This document shows positions 34,000 through 43,681 of a stretch of DNA of 64,000 nt, in pieces. The translations under genes were made by a program, and so were the position numbers. Numbering within the stretch: position 1 is the stretch's first letter; every line of letters starts with the position of its first letter. The notes under the pieces were generated by a model. The model did no database searches. It had not been told where the DNA came from and saw only the letters and a list, made by a program, of their open reading frames with translations. Source of the DNA: CAZAGD01 sp049699975. GTDB lineage: Bacteria; Desulfobacterota; SM23-61. The stretch covers positions 24,886-88,885 of the forward strand of contig JBNAWB010000001.1 of NCBI GenBank assembly GCA_049699975.1, written 5' to 3'.

Positions 34000-34719
34000 A
34001 TGGGCATTTTGGCAAATGTTACAGCGGCCATATTGGCTGGTGCTTGGGATCCTTCCTTCCGTCGCTTCTTTCCTGATCAGCCTAAAGTTTTAACAGAAAT
34101 TGGAGGTAGGCCTTTTCTTTCTTATATATTGGACCATTTACAATTATTTGGATTGAAAGAGATAGTCCTGTGTACTGGCTACCGCGGCGAGAAGATAGAA
34201 GAAGTATTTGGCAGTAGTTATAAAAGTATGCGCCTTTGGTACTCAAAAGAATTTTCTCCTCGCGGCACAGGAGGAGCGCTGAGGCTTGCCCTACCCTTCT
34301 TTAGATCAGCGCAAATTTTAGTTTTAAATGGTGATTCCTTTTGCGAGGCCAACTTGGAATCTTTTTGGCGCAGCCACATGGCCTGGGGCGCTGATGTGAG
34401 TATTGTATTAACCATGGCTCCGGAAAAATCAGGCTATGGGGTTGTAATAACGGATGAAGACGGTTTTGTTTATAAATTTTCCGATAAGAAATTATTAGGT
34501 TCTTATGGCTGGGTAAATGCAGGCATTTACTTAATCAAACGTAATTTAATTAGAAGTATTGCCCCTGGAAGACCAGTTTCCTTGGAAAGAGAAATGTTTC
34601 CTTCCTGGAGAGGACAAAAAATTTTCGGCCACCGCTTAGCCAGTAAATTTTTTGAAATAAAAACTCCAGAAAACTATGGGCAAACTGATCTTATCTTTGC
34701 TTTTAGCAAGTCTCTATAA
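34000..34719 (+). CDS. Sugar-phosphate nucleotidyltransferase family protein with altered nucleotide-binding loop
   Basis: The fold is that of HddC/RmlA-type nucleotidyltransferases: AAILAG start, PKVLTEIGGRPFLSYILDHL, RGTGGALRLALP, ILVLNGDSF and a YGVVITDEDG segment. Active members carry GGxGTRL in the first loop; here residues 13-22 read AGAWDPSFRR, so the glycine-rich loop is lost while Lys29 is kept. It may be inactive, use another substrate, or be regulatory. It heads the operon and probably supplies or senses an activated sugar for flagellin modification. 239 residues, strong ribosome site AAGGAGGA. Confidence 0.75.
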   Translation: MGILANVTAAILAGAWDPSFRRFFPDQPKVLTEIGGRPFLSYILDHLQLFGLKEIVLCTGYRGEKIEEVFGSSYKSMRLWYSKEFSPRGTGGALRLALPFFRSAQILVLNGDSFCEANLESFWRSHMAWGADVSIVLTMAPEKSGYGVVITDEDGFVYKFSDKKLLGSYGWVNAGIYLIKRNLIRSIAPGRPVSLEREMFPSWRGQKIFGHRLASKFFEIKTPENYGQTDLIFAFSKSL

Positions 34720-34795
34720 ATATGCTCTAATCAAAATTAAATTTTTTCCAAATTACAGCGCGAAAAAATATTTAAAAGATAAAAGGAATAAATAT

Positions 34796-35332
34796 ATGGA
34801 TGTATTACAAAATAAAGAAGAATTGGAAAAATGGTATGAAAATCCGGATCCTTGGGGGTATGAAAAAAATCCTGAAGATCTTAACAGAAAAGCCATACTG
34901 CTTTCAGCAATTCCCAAAAAGCCCTATAAAAAAGTTTTAGATATAGGGTGCGGAAATGGCTTTATTACTAATTCTCTTCCTGGAGAAAAAATTATCGGCA
35001 TAGATATTTCTTCTCGGGCAATCGAGTATGCGAAGAGAACTTGTCCCCCTCATATTGAATTTTTTCCCTATTCAATTTTTGACCTTCCTTTTTTAGGTTG
35101 GGGAAAAGATTTTGATCTTATAGTCATAACTGGAGTCCTATATCCCCAGTATATAGGTAATAGTGAAAAGTTAATTTATACAATCATTGATGATCTTTTG
35201 ATTTGTAGGGGGATATTAGTTTGTTGCCATATTGAAGAATGGTATTCAGCTCGATTCCCTTATATTACTTTGCATAGAGAATATTATTCTTATCGAGAGT
35301 ATGTTCATATTCTGGAGGTATATTTAAAATGA
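34796..35332 (+). CDS. SAM-dependent methyltransferase (class I)
   Basis: Residues 10-25 read EKWYENPDPWGYEKNP, then motif I VLDIGCGNGFITN at about 46-58 and an acidic loop IIGIDISSRAIEYAKR. This resembles NodS-type small-molecule or sugar methyltransferases. I chose the ATG at 34796 with AAAGGA upstream; a longer in-frame start at 34676 would overlap the preceding gene. It overlaps the next gene by four bases (ATGA). It may methylate the sugar attached to flagellin, which is inference. Confidence 0.75.
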   Translation: MDVLQNKEELEKWYENPDPWGYEKNPEDLNRKAILLSAIPKKPYKKVLDIGCGNGFITNSLPGEKIIGIDISSRAIEYAKRTCPPHIEFFPYSIFDLPFLGWGKDFDLIVITGVLYPQYIGNSEKLIYTIIDDLLICRGILVCCHIEEWYSARFPYITLHREYYSYREYVHILEVYLK

Positions 35333-38300
35333 TCCTTTTGTACCACAAAGTTTACCCAGAGTCACCATCTATATGGTGGGTAACTCCCAATGAGTTCTGG
35401 AGACAAATGGAAGAATTAAGGCGTTGTCAAGTTGTTTATTTAGACGAATATGACCCAAATAATCCAGATCAAGTAGTTATAACTTTTGATGGCATATACG
35501 AAAATGTATTTACCCATGCCTTTCCTATCTTGAAAAAGTTTGGATACCCTTTTGAACTTTTTATTATTGGAAACTTCATTGGCAAAAATAATAGCTTTGA
35601 TCAAGGAGAGCCTCTAATTAATTTTGCTGGCTCCGCTCAGCTAAGAAGTATGGTTCAGCATGGTGGACGATTACAATGGCACTCTTGGTCTCATCCAGAT
35701 TTAAGTAAAATCAACAAAAAAGAAGAAATAGAGTCTGAGATTTTTATTCCTGCCCATATAAGAGATTTAGATCCAAAGGGATTTGCTTGGTTTGCTTATC
35801 CTCATGGACGTGTGCCATCTTTTGGGCAGCAGATCATAAAAGATTTTTTCAAAGGAGCTGTTTTATGTGATCAAGGAAAAGATTACGATCTCTATAATCT
35901 TAAAAGGATAACAGTTACTAATAAAACAAGTTTTGCTAAATCGACTGTATCTTTAATTATAGCCAATTACAATTACGGACGTTTTGCAGCAGAGGCTATC
36001 GAATCAGCTATTCACCAAACTGTTCAACCGGATGAAATTCTTTTTATCGATGATTGTTCAGAAGACAATTCTATGGAGGTAGCGAACCGTTACAAAGAAA
36101 AAATAAGAATTGTTAGAAATGAGAGAAATTTAGGTATAGTTGATAATTTTAACAAAGCAGTTTCTTTAACTTCGGGGAAATATATATGCTTTTTAGGGGC
36201 TGATAATCGCTTGCGAAGCGACTATATAGAAAAATGCAAATTAGCTCTGGACTTGCATCCACAGGCCGCGATCGCTTATACAAATATTATTATTTTCGGC
36301 CCCCGAGCAGAAATTCTTGCACATAAAGTCCATGCCTCCCCTATAGAAGAATGCAAGGAAATTTTTTTATGGCGATTTCCTGAGTTTACTGACGAAACAA
36401 AGCAACTCCTCAGATCAAGGAATTTTATCCATGGCTCGTCCATGTATAGGCGAGAAGCCTTCGAAGAGGTGGGTGGCTACAAAAAATCTAATGGCCCCGA
36501 GGATCATCATCTATTTATACGCATTATAGATAAAGGATGGAAAGCTGTTCTATGCCCCGAATTCTTACTTGAATATCGGCAACATTCCAATGATCAAGCA
36601 AACACATATCTTAATATGGGTATAGAATTAGCTTTCCTTCGACGACAATACAATTTGTTAATTCAGCAATTGGAAGCTTTAATGAAAAAAGAAAAAATAA
36701 TTCAACAAACCCTTCATCAAGTATCTACTCATGCCCAACAAGAGAAGGTAGAAGAGGCAATTGAAATAATCCTCGAAACTTTAAGGAAATTTCCCGAGCA
36801 TGGGAAACTGATCTTACAATATGCTCTACTTCTTAAGCTAAAAGGATCTGCTGATCAAGCCAAAAAGTACTTTGAGTATGCTCTTCTTTATAATCCTAAT
36901 TTTAGAGAATTAGAGAAATATTATAATGATAAAAATATTCGCCCCCCAAAAGGCGTTGGCAATAGTGAGGGAGTTATATTGGGCCAAAATACTACCCCAA
37001 AAGTAGATCAAGTGATAGATCCAACTCCTGAAGGAGCCAATGCAGACTTAGAGGCAATTATGAAACGGAAGCAAACTCAAGTAAATAGTAATGAAAATTC
37101 AAAAAATGATACAAATTTATCCACAAAAAAAGAAAATCAAAATGGGGTTAGAGTTTCTATAATAATTCCTGTTCATAATCAATTGGAATTTACGCGAAAT
37201 TGTTTAAAAGGTATTTTTGAGCATACAAATGAAAGCTATGAGCTGATAATAGTAGATAATGCTTCATACGATGGAACAAGAGAATTTATTTTGGGGCTAA
37301 AGGAGTACCCGATAAGGCCTTTATTTTTGTCAAGCAACATTGGTTTTGGAAGGGCTTGTAATTTAGGCGCTAAAATTGCAAAAGGTAAATATCTTGTTTT
37401 TTTAAACAATGATACAGAAGTAACCCATGAATGGCTTAAACCATTAGTTCAGTTTATGGAAAATAATTCTGATTGTGGTGCGGTAGGATCAAAACTTGTT
37501 TATCCTGATGGAAGACTTCAGGAGGCTGGAGGAATTATTTTTGCAGATGGCCAGGGTTGGAATTATGGTCGGGGAATGGATCCATCTGACCCTCGTTTTA
37601 ATTTTGTCAGAGAAGTTGATTACTGTTCAGGGGCGGCGCTAATGATTCGAAAAAATGTATGGGATGAAATAGGAGGTTTTGATTTGCGCTACGCCCCAGC
37701 CTATTATGAAGATACAGACTTGTGCTTCGAGATCAGGAAGCGTGGCTACAAAGTATATTATCACCCCAGAAGCGTTGTCCTTCATCATGAAGGAAAAACA
37801 GCAGGTACAGATCTTCAGTCGGGATATAAAAAATATCAGGAAATAAACCGCTTTAAATTTATCGGAAAATGGAGAGCGGAACTAAAAAAACAATTTCCTA
37901 ATGATCCTAGAAATGTATTTAAAGCCTCTGATAGACGGGCCATGAAGAACATTTTGGTGATAGATGCTTTTCTTCCTTTTTATGATAGAGCTTCTGGTTC
38001 TCTCCGTTTATTTCAAATTCTAAAAATGTTGAAGAAATTAAAATTCCATATAACTTTTCTGGCTAGGGACGGCTCTTTGGAAAGTCAATATCGCCCAGTT
38101 TTAGAAGAGATGGGGATAGAAGTTTATGCTGGGGATTATGAAGCTATGAAGGCTGCAGGATATAAAGATAACCCATGGCATTCTATTTCTTACGACTCTC
38201 TTTTTAAATATCGATCATATGATTTTGCGTTAATTGAATTTTGGGAAGTGGCAAATTATTACAGTCCCATTATAAGAAAATTTTCTCCCCAAACAAAGAT

Positions 38301-40512
38301 AATTATTGATACAGTGGATATTCATTTTGTTAGAGAAATGCGCGAGGCTGAACTAAAGCAAAATCCTGAACTTAAAAGGAGAGCATTATTAAATAAAGAG
38401 AGAGAAATAGCTGTTTATAATAAGGCTGATAGAATTTGGGTGGTAACAGAGAACGATAAAAAGGCTATAGCAAATCTCGTAAATAATATACCAATTGATG
38501 TCGTGCCCAATATTCACGAAAGAAATGATTTTATAAAAAAATATGAAGAAAGTTCAGATCTTCTTTTTGTGGGCAACTTTAACCATCCACCTAATAGAGA
38601 TGCAATTCATTTCTTTTGTCGAGAAATTTTTCCTCTTATTAAAAAGAAATTATCGGGAGTGAAATTTTATATCGTGGGCAATAATCCTCCAGAAGATATT
38701 AAAATGTTGGCTTGCTCGGAGATAATTGTGACAGGTTATGTCCCAGATCTGAGTCCTTATCTTAAAAATGCCAGAATCACTGTAAGTCCTTTGAGGTATG
38801 GAGCAGGAATGAAGGGAAAGATTGGAGAGGCTCTTTCCTGGGGATTACCTGTTGTTACTACTTCTGTCGGGGCAGAAGGGATGGAATTGATAGACGGAGA
38901 AGATGCCTTGATTGCAGATTCTCCTGAGGAATTTGCCGAGAAAGTAGTTCAGCTTTATCATGATCCTATTCTCTGGAAAAATTTGTCCGATAAGGGAAAG
39001 AAAAAGGTCGAAATTAATTGGGCTCCAGAAGTTATAAATAAAAAATTAGCAGAAATCTTTGGATCGGAAAAATTGCAAGTGGAAGAAAGGCTTATTTCAA
39101 TAATAATACCTATGCACAATCAATTCAAATATACAAAAAAATGCCTTGAAAGCTTATTTAATTATACAGATGTACCTTTTGAATTAATAATTGTCAATAA
39201 TGGATGTACAGATGAAACCCCTGAATATTTAAAAGCAATTAGAGAAGGAAGGCAGTCTATTGCGGGTTGGAAGTTTTTTGCAGAAGAAAATGGAGAAATA
39301 AAAGAAAAAAGATTTGGTGGGAAAAGGAAAAATAAAAAGAAAAAAGCTACAAAATATTTCTACTGCAAAAGGTTTAAAATAATTTCTAACGATAAAAATA
39401 TGGGATTTGCTGCAGGTAATAACCGAGGAATAGCAGAGGCAAAAGGAGATTATATCCTCCTCCTAAACAACGATGTGGTGGTTACTCCAGGATGGTTAAA
39501 AAGAATGTTGAATATAGCCGAAAGAAAATCCGAAATTGGTATAATTGGACCAATGTCCAATTACGTTTCTGGGCCTCAACTCCTTGAGGATGTAAAATAT
39601 AATATCCACACCTTAGAAGGGCTTAATGAATTTGCGATTCAATATGCTCAAAAAAACCAGGGACGAGCAAGACAATTCTGGAGAGTTGTAGGCTTCTGTA
39701 TGCTCATTAAAAAAGCAGTTATAGAGAAAATAGGAGGATTAGATGAAAGATATGGAATTGGGAATTTCGAAGACGATGATTTTTCAATTAGAGCGCGGCT
39801 CGCAGGTTTTGAATCCTGGATTGCTGAGGATAGTTATGTCCATCATTTTGGTAACAGGACGTTTATAGGAGAGTCCATAGAATATTCTGAAAGCTTAAAG
39901 AGAAATTGGGAAATATTCAAAAAGAAATGGGGGATTCCGGAGGATATCGAGTACGGAGCTAAGTATGATCTGGGTTGGATTTTAAATCAAGACTTTGATC
40001 CAATCAAGCATTATTACCCAATAAATGCAGATGAATTATCAATTTATCAGGGCGAGGCATTATTTAATATGGGGGATATGGAAGGAGCAGAACATATTTT
40101 TCAAAGAATTCTCTCTTGGGATCCTAAAAATGTAGATGTTTTAAATGATTTGGGAGTCATTTGTTTCCAAAAAGGAGAATTCGAGCAGGCAATTGCTTAT
40201 TTTAACCAAGTCCTAAAATTGAACGAAAATCATTCCGAAGCTTTAGAAAATTTAGGAAATTGTCTTATTGCCCAAAGTAAGTTTGGAGAAGCAATCTCCT
40301 ACTACGAAAGGGCTTTGAATTTGAGGCCAAGAGATGTAAGCCTTCTAAATTCTCTTGCCAATTGTTTTATCCACTTAGAAGACTACGCCAAGGCCGAAGA
40401 GGTTTATAAAAAATCTTATCAGATAGATAACCATCAGATTCATGTAAGGGAAATCATTAACGAGATAGATAAGATGAAGATGTTCGAAAATCAAGGGAGC
40501 ATGGTTACATGA
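35329..40512 (+). CDS. Giant multi-domain protein: deacetylase-like, three GT2, one GT4-type glycosyltransferase, TPR
   Basis: This 1727-residue protein has, in order: a polysaccharide-deacetylase-like (NodB) domain at about 1-195 (ILLYHKVYPE, ITFDG, HSWSHP, AYPHG); a GT2 domain at about 204-425 (VSLIIANYNYG, LFIDDCSEDN); a helical linker; a second GT2 at about 607-845 (VSIIIPVHNQ, FLNNDTEV, YEDTDLCFEI); a GT4-type domain at about 872-1244 (LLFVGNFNHPPNRDA, GAGMKGKIGEALSWGLPVV); a third GT2 at about 1254-1524 (IIIPMHNQFKYT, LLNNDVVVTPGWL) with a lysine-rich insert near 1321-1345; and TPR repeats at about 1574-1717. It probably builds a glycan on flagellin. It ends in an ATGA overlap with the next gene. 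Confidence 0.85.
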   Translation: MILLYHKVYPESPSIWWVTPNEFWRQMEELRRCQVVYLDEYDPNNPDQVVITFDGIYENVFTHAFPILKKFGYPFELFIIGNFIGKNNSFDQGEPLINFAGSAQLRSMVQHGGRLQWHSWSHPDLSKINKKEEIESEIFIPAHIRDLDPKGFAWFAYPHGRVPSFGQQIIKDFFKGAVLCDQGKDYDLYNLKRITVTNKTSFAKSTVSLIIANYNYGRFAAEAIESAIHQTVQPDEILFIDDCSEDNSMEVANRYKEKIRIVRNERNLGIVDNFNKAVSLTSGKYICFLGADNRLRSDYIEKCKLALDLHPQAAIAYTNIIIFGPRAEILAHKVHASPIEECKEIFLWRFPEFTDETKQLLRSRNFIHGSSMYRREAFEEVGGYKKSNGPEDHHLFIRIIDKGWKAVLCPEFLLEYRQHSNDQANTYLNMGIELAFLRRQYNLLIQQLEALMKKEKIIQQTLHQVSTHAQQEKVEEAIEIILETLRKFPEHGKLILQYALLLKLKGSADQAKKYFEYALLYNPNFRELEKYYNDKNIRPPKGVGNSEGVILGQNTTPKVDQVIDPTPEGANADLEAIMKRKQTQVNSNENSKNDTNLSTKKENQNGVRVSIIIPVHNQLEFTRNCLKGIFEHTNESYELIIVDNASYDGTREFILGLKEYPIRPLFLSSNIGFGRACNLGAKIAKGKYLVFLNNDTEVTHEWLKPLVQFMENNSDCGAVGSKLVYPDGRLQEAGGIIFADGQGWNYGRGMDPSDPRFNFVREVDYCSGAALMIRKNVWDEIGGFDLRYAPAYYEDTDLCFEIRKRGYKVYYHPRSVVLHHEGKTAGTDLQSGYKKYQEINRFKFIGKWRAELKKQFPNDPRNVFKASDRRAMKNILVIDAFLPFYDRASGSLRLFQILKMLKKLKFHITFLARDGSLESQYRPVLEEMGIEVYAGDYEAMKAAGYKDNPWHSISYDSLFKYRSYDFALIEFWEVANYYSPIIRKFSPQTKIIIDTVDIHFVREMREAELKQNPELKRRALLNKEREIAVYNKADRIWVVTENDKKAIANLVNNIPIDVVPNIHERNDFIKKYEESSDLLFVGNFNHPPNRDAIHFFCREIFPLIKKKLSGVKFYIVGNNPPEDIKMLACSEIIVTGYVPDLSPYLKNARITVSPLRYGAGMKGKIGEALSWGLPVVTTSVGAEGMELIDGEDALIADSPEEFAEKVVQLYHDPILWKNLSDKGKKKVEINWAPEVINKKLAEIFGSEKLQVEERLISIIIPMHNQFKYTKKCLESLFNYTDVPFELIIVNNGCTDETPEYLKAIREGRQSIAGWKFFAEENGEIKEKRFGGKRKNKKKKATKYFYCKRFKIISNDKNMGFAAGNNRGIAEAKGDYILLLNNDVVVTPGWLKRMLNIAERKSEIGIIGPMSNYVSGPQLLEDVKYNIHTLEGLNEFAIQYAQKNQGRARQFWRVVGFCMLIKKAVIEKIGGLDERYGIGNFEDDDFSIRARLAGFESWIAEDSYVHHFGNRTFIGESIEYSESLKRNWEIFKKKWGIPEDIEYGAKYDLGWILNQDFDPIKHYYPINADELSIYQGEALFNMGDMEGAEHIFQRILSWDPKNVDVLNDLGVICFQKGEFEQAIAYFNQVLKLNENHSEALENLGNCLIAQSKFGEAISYYERALNLRPRDVSLLNSLANCFIHLEDYAKAEEVYKKSYQIDNHQIHVREIINEIDKMKMFENQGSMVT

Positions 40513-42257
40513 AAAAAGGTAAAGGTATCAAACTTTCTCTTTGTATGATTGTGAAAAATGAAGCCCATAATCTAAAGGATTGCATTCACCCCTTAAAATC
40601 AATTTTAGATGAAATCATTGTAGTAGACACCGGTTCTACGGATCAAACGAAGGAAGTGGCCAAAAGCTTGGGTGCTAAGGTTTTTGATTTTCAGTGGTGT
40701 AATGATTTTTCTGCTGCCCGAAATGATTCCATCCGCCATGCTACCGGTGATTATATCCTCTGGCTCGATGCGGATGATCGAATTGATGAACAAAACATCA
40801 AAAAAATCGGGCAGTTAAAGAATAGTTTATCAGCAAGCAGAGATAAAGCCTATTATTTAATAATAAATAGCCAATCACCTGTAGATGGAGAGACTCGTTT
40901 TCGGCAAATAAGAATATTTCCAAAGATAAAAGGGACTCTATTTGAAGGAAGGGTCCATGAGCAAATTTATTATAGCCTTAAACGCCAAGGAATAAAATTT
41001 GAGAATATGGATATTGAAATTAGACATATAGGGTATTCAGATTCTGAAACCATTATTAAAAAAGCTCAAAGAAATCTTTCTATAATTGAAAGCGAACTGA
41101 GCGTAAAACCTAATGATTTAATATTACATTATAATGCCGCGCGTACTCTGGCCATGATTGGCCGAAAAAAAGAAGCAATTTATCATATGAAAATTATAAC
41201 CAAAAATAAAAATATCAGAAAGCGGGAAAAACAATTCTATTTGGAATGCGCATTATTGATGGGCAAGTATTACGTTGAATTAGGGTCATATGGAGAGGCT
41301 GTTTCCATCTTTTCTGAATTAAGCAAAGATTTTAAAGATAATGCTTTAGTCCATTTTTGCTTGGGGCAAGCTTATTTCCATTCCCGAAATTACGACCAGG
41401 CAATAAAGCATTTTCACGAGTCGCTCCTTTTCCCTTTAGAAGTTGGTCTATTGCCGATTAACCTAAACCAGCTACGTTACGATTTACATTATAGCCTAGG
41501 CCAATGTTTTTTAGAAAAAGGCCAGAATGAATTAGCTAAAAATAATTTTTTAAGATCTTTGCAATTTAGAAATGACTTGCCTAAAAGTTACCAAGCCTTA
41601 GGCCTATTATATCTTAAAGAGGGAAATTTTGAAGAAGCAATTAAGTATTATGAGAAGGTCATTTTGTCAGAAAGAGCTACCGATCAAGATTATACAAACG
41701 TGGGTTTGGCTTATCGAAAGCTTGGCCTATATAATCAAGCAGAGGAAGCTTTCCAAAAAGCCTTAGAGATCAATCCTCAAAGAATAGAAGCCTTAACTAA
41801 TTTAGGACATCTCTATTATGCAAATAAAGATTACTATAAAGCAGAGGAATTTTTTAAAATGGCTTTAACCTATGATGCCAATTTAATTGATATAAGATTA
41901 ATCTTAAGTGATATTTATTTTCGCTTTTACGAGATCGAAAATTTAATATCGCAATGTGATGCTCTTTTGAGAATTCTTAATTTACCTCGCCACATCACCA
42001 TAAATAATTTCGCAGAAATAAATGCTTTATATAAGAAAATGGCCGAGATTTTTTCTGCCCTTGGGCAAGAAAGGTTCGCTCTTTTAGCCTGGAAAACAGC
42101 TTTTTTAATTTATCCCCAGGAAGAAATCTTGGAAATGATCATCAACAAAGCAATCACTTTAGGATTGAAGGAAAAAATAATAAGAGAATTGAATGAGATA
42201 ATAGAGTTTTACAAGCAGAAGGAAAAGACTGAGGAAGTTTCTTTTTTGGCCAACTAA
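40509..42257 (+). CDS. GT2-TPR glycosyltransferase, likely flagellin modifying
   Basis: The N-terminal 200 residues are a GT2 domain of the SunS-like type (LSLCMIVKNEAHNLKDC; VVDTGSTD with D40; DADD at 87-90; WCNDFSAARND). The rest is TPR helices (for example KAIEYY-like EEAIKYYEKVI and NQAEEAFQKALEINPQ). GT-TPR proteins often modify proteins directly. Placement immediately before flagellin suggests flagellin as acceptor. 582 residues; the start overlaps the previous stop. Confidence 0.82.
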   Translation: MKKGKGIKLSLCMIVKNEAHNLKDCIHPLKSILDEIIVVDTGSTDQTKEVAKSLGAKVFDFQWCNDFSAARNDSIRHATGDYILWLDADDRIDEQNIKKIGQLKNSLSASRDKAYYLIINSQSPVDGETRFRQIRIFPKIKGTLFEGRVHEQIYYSLKRQGIKFENMDIEIRHIGYSDSETIIKKAQRNLSIIESELSVKPNDLILHYNAARTLAMIGRKKEAIYHMKIITKNKNIRKREKQFYLECALLMGKYYVELGSYGEAVSIFSELSKDFKDNALVHFCLGQAYFHSRNYDQAIKHFHESLLFPLEVGLLPINLNQLRYDLHYSLGQCFLEKGQNELAKNNFLRSLQFRNDLPKSYQALGLLYLKEGNFEEAIKYYEKVILSERATDQDYTNVGLAYRKLGLYNQAEEAFQKALEINPQRIEALTNLGHLYYANKDYYKAEEFFKMALTYDANLIDIRLILSDIYFRFYEIENLISQCDALLRILNLPRHITINNFAEINALYKKMAEIFSALGQERFALLAWKTAFLIYPQEEILEMIINKAITLGLKEKIIRELNEIIEFYKQKEKTEEVSFLAN

Positions 42258-42262
42258 ATATT

Positions 42263-42288
42263 TAAGTTTTCTCACAAGCGGACGATAA
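42263..42288 (+). promoter_or_regulatory. Sigma-28 promoter of flagellin
   Basis: TAAGTTT at 42263-42269, an 11-base spacer and GACGATAA at 42281-42288 match the FliA consensus. Transcription would start near 42295, giving a leader of about 85 bases. Confidence 0.85.
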
Positions 42289-42335
42289 ATAATTCGACAA
42301 AAGCCCGGGCTCAAAGTCAAAATTAATTCAAATCA

Positions 42336-42371
42336 TGGGCAAGGATGCCCAAAATTAAAAAATCAAGGAGG
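42336..42371 (+). promoter_or_regulatory. Likely CsrA-binding hairpin and ribosome site in the flagellin leader
   Basis: TGGGCA at 42336-42341 pairs perfectly with TGCCCA at 42346-42351 and exposes AGGA as a four-base loop, the classic CsrA target. The ribosome site AAGGAGG at 42365-42371 carries a second GGA. This two-site layout matches the Bacillus subtilis hag leader controlled by CsrA and FliW; binding here is inference. Confidence 0.7.
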
Positions 42372-42379
42372 AAAAAACT

Positions 42380-43216
42380 ATGGCACTAAGAATTAATACT
42401 AATGTGGCGGCTCTAAATGCCCATCGGCAACTTACGGATACTGACGCCAGATTGTCAGTGTCTATGGAAAGATTGTCATCCGGCTATAGAATTAACAAAG
42501 CTAAAGATGACGTAGCCGGACTTTCCATCGCTAACAAGTTCAGAATGGAAGTAAGAAGCCTGAGAATGGCGCAACAGAACGTTTCCCAGGCGACAGCCAT
42601 GTTACAAATGGCTGAAGGAGGTGCCCAGAAGATTGAGTCTATTATTGAACGTTTAAAAGAATTGGCGACTCTTGCTGCTTCAGATAATACGGATAGCACT
42701 GGGAGAACGAGTCTCAATGCTGAGGCAGAAAAACTTATTTCAGAAATAGATCGGATAGCCAACGACACTAAATATAGTGGCACAGCTATGTTGAATGCTG
42801 CCATTAGTTTTAATTTCCAGGTTGGTTCAGGGAATACCGCCACTGAGGATCGGATTGCCGTGAGCACCAGTGATGGCTTATTATCAAACGACTTGGGATT
42901 AAATTCTTTATCCCTAAGCAGCTTAGCTTCTGCTCAGGAAGCTTTAACTTCTATTGATAATGCTTTGACTTCGGTTAATACGATATTAGGCGAAATTGGT
43001 GCTGCCCAGAGTAGATTGGAATTTGCCGCTGCTAATTTAGCCATTACAATAGAGAATATTGCCGCTACTGAATCGACCATCAGAGATGTGGATATGGCCT
43101 TCGAAGTGGTTAACTTTACCAAGAATCAGATCTTGCTCCAGGCAGGAACAGCCATGCTTGCCCAGGCTAATATGGCTCCGCAGAGCGTTCTCGCCTTACT
43201 TGGCGGTGGCCGTTAA
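42380..43216 (+). CDS. fliC: Flagellin
   Basis: The filament subunit. The N-terminal D0/D1 helix region reads LRINTNVAALNAHRQLTDTD and MERLSSGYRINKAKDDVAGL; the C-terminal D1/D0 ends QILLQAGTAMLAQANMAPQS, then VLALLGGGR. At 278 residues there is almost no D2/D3 domain, so the outer surface is minimal. Serine and threonine are frequent at about 155-200, which could take glycans. It has its own sigma-28 promoter and leader hairpin and is followed by a terminator. Confidence 0.96.
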   Translation: MALRINTNVAALNAHRQLTDTDARLSVSMERLSSGYRINKAKDDVAGLSIANKFRMEVRSLRMAQQNVSQATAMLQMAEGGAQKIESIIERLKELATLAASDNTDSTGRTSLNAEAEKLISEIDRIANDTKYSGTAMLNAAISFNFQVGSGNTATEDRIAVSTSDGLLSNDLGLNSLSLSSLASAQEALTSIDNALTSVNTILGEIGAAQSRLEFAAANLAITIENIAATESTIRDVDMAFEVVNFTKNQILLQAGTAMLAQANMAPQSVLALLGGGR

Positions 43217-43242
43217 TCTGCTTTAAAACAAATTTAAGCAAA

Positions 43243-43276
43243 GGGGAAGGGGAGTTTACTCCTTCCCCTCTTTTCT
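43243..43276 (+). terminator. Terminator after flagellin
   Basis: GGGGAAGGGGAG pairs with CTCCTTCCCC around a TTTA loop (10 pairs with a two-base bulge), followed by TCTTTTCT. It allows flagellin to be made in excess, with partial read-through to flaG. Confidence 0.8.
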
Positions 43277-43293
43277 ATTAAAGGAGGGGTGAA

Positions 43294-43656
43294 GTGAAGA
43301 TCGGAGATGTGACCCAAAATATTGTGCACCCTCCTTCTACGCCCGATTCTCTTCAGGTCTCAGGGAAAAAATTTGAGAATCCTATAAAGAGCGATGAAAA
43401 TATAGCAAAATTCCTAAAATCATTTTCTGAAGAACAACAAAAAGCCATTCAGGACTTAGCCGAACGAATCAACGAGTTCGCCAAAGGTAACCAATTTAGC
43501 CTGAAATTTATTCCGGAAAAAGATTCGGGGATGGTCATAATCAAAGTTTACGATGCCAAAGGAAAGCTGATTCGACAGATACCCTCTGAAGAACTTATAA
43601 ACCTTGCAGAGAAAATTGGGAAGAAGATTGGATTTTTGTTAAATGTAAAAATGTAA
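43294..43656 (+). CDS. flaG: Flagellar protein FlaG
   Basis: FlaG affects filament length. The C-terminal half has LKFIPEKDSGMVIIKVYDAK and LIRQIPSEELINLAEKI, the family pattern. The 120 residues start with GTG at 43294 after AAGGAGGGG. It sits between flagellin and fliD as in many polar flagellates. Confidence 0.88.
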   Translation: MKIGDVTQNIVHPPSTPDSLQVSGKKFENPIKSDENIAKFLKSFSEEQQKAIQDLAERINEFAKGNQFSLKFIPEKDSGMVIIKVYDAKGKLIRQIPSEELINLAEKIGKKIGFLLNVKM

Positions 43657-43681
43657 TATTCATATATAAATTCTCCTCACT

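Noticed and set aside
34676..34795. Longer methyltransferase starting at 34676
   Set aside because: It overlaps the end of the upstream gene and lacks a ribosome site; the ATG at 34796 has both space and AAAGGA.
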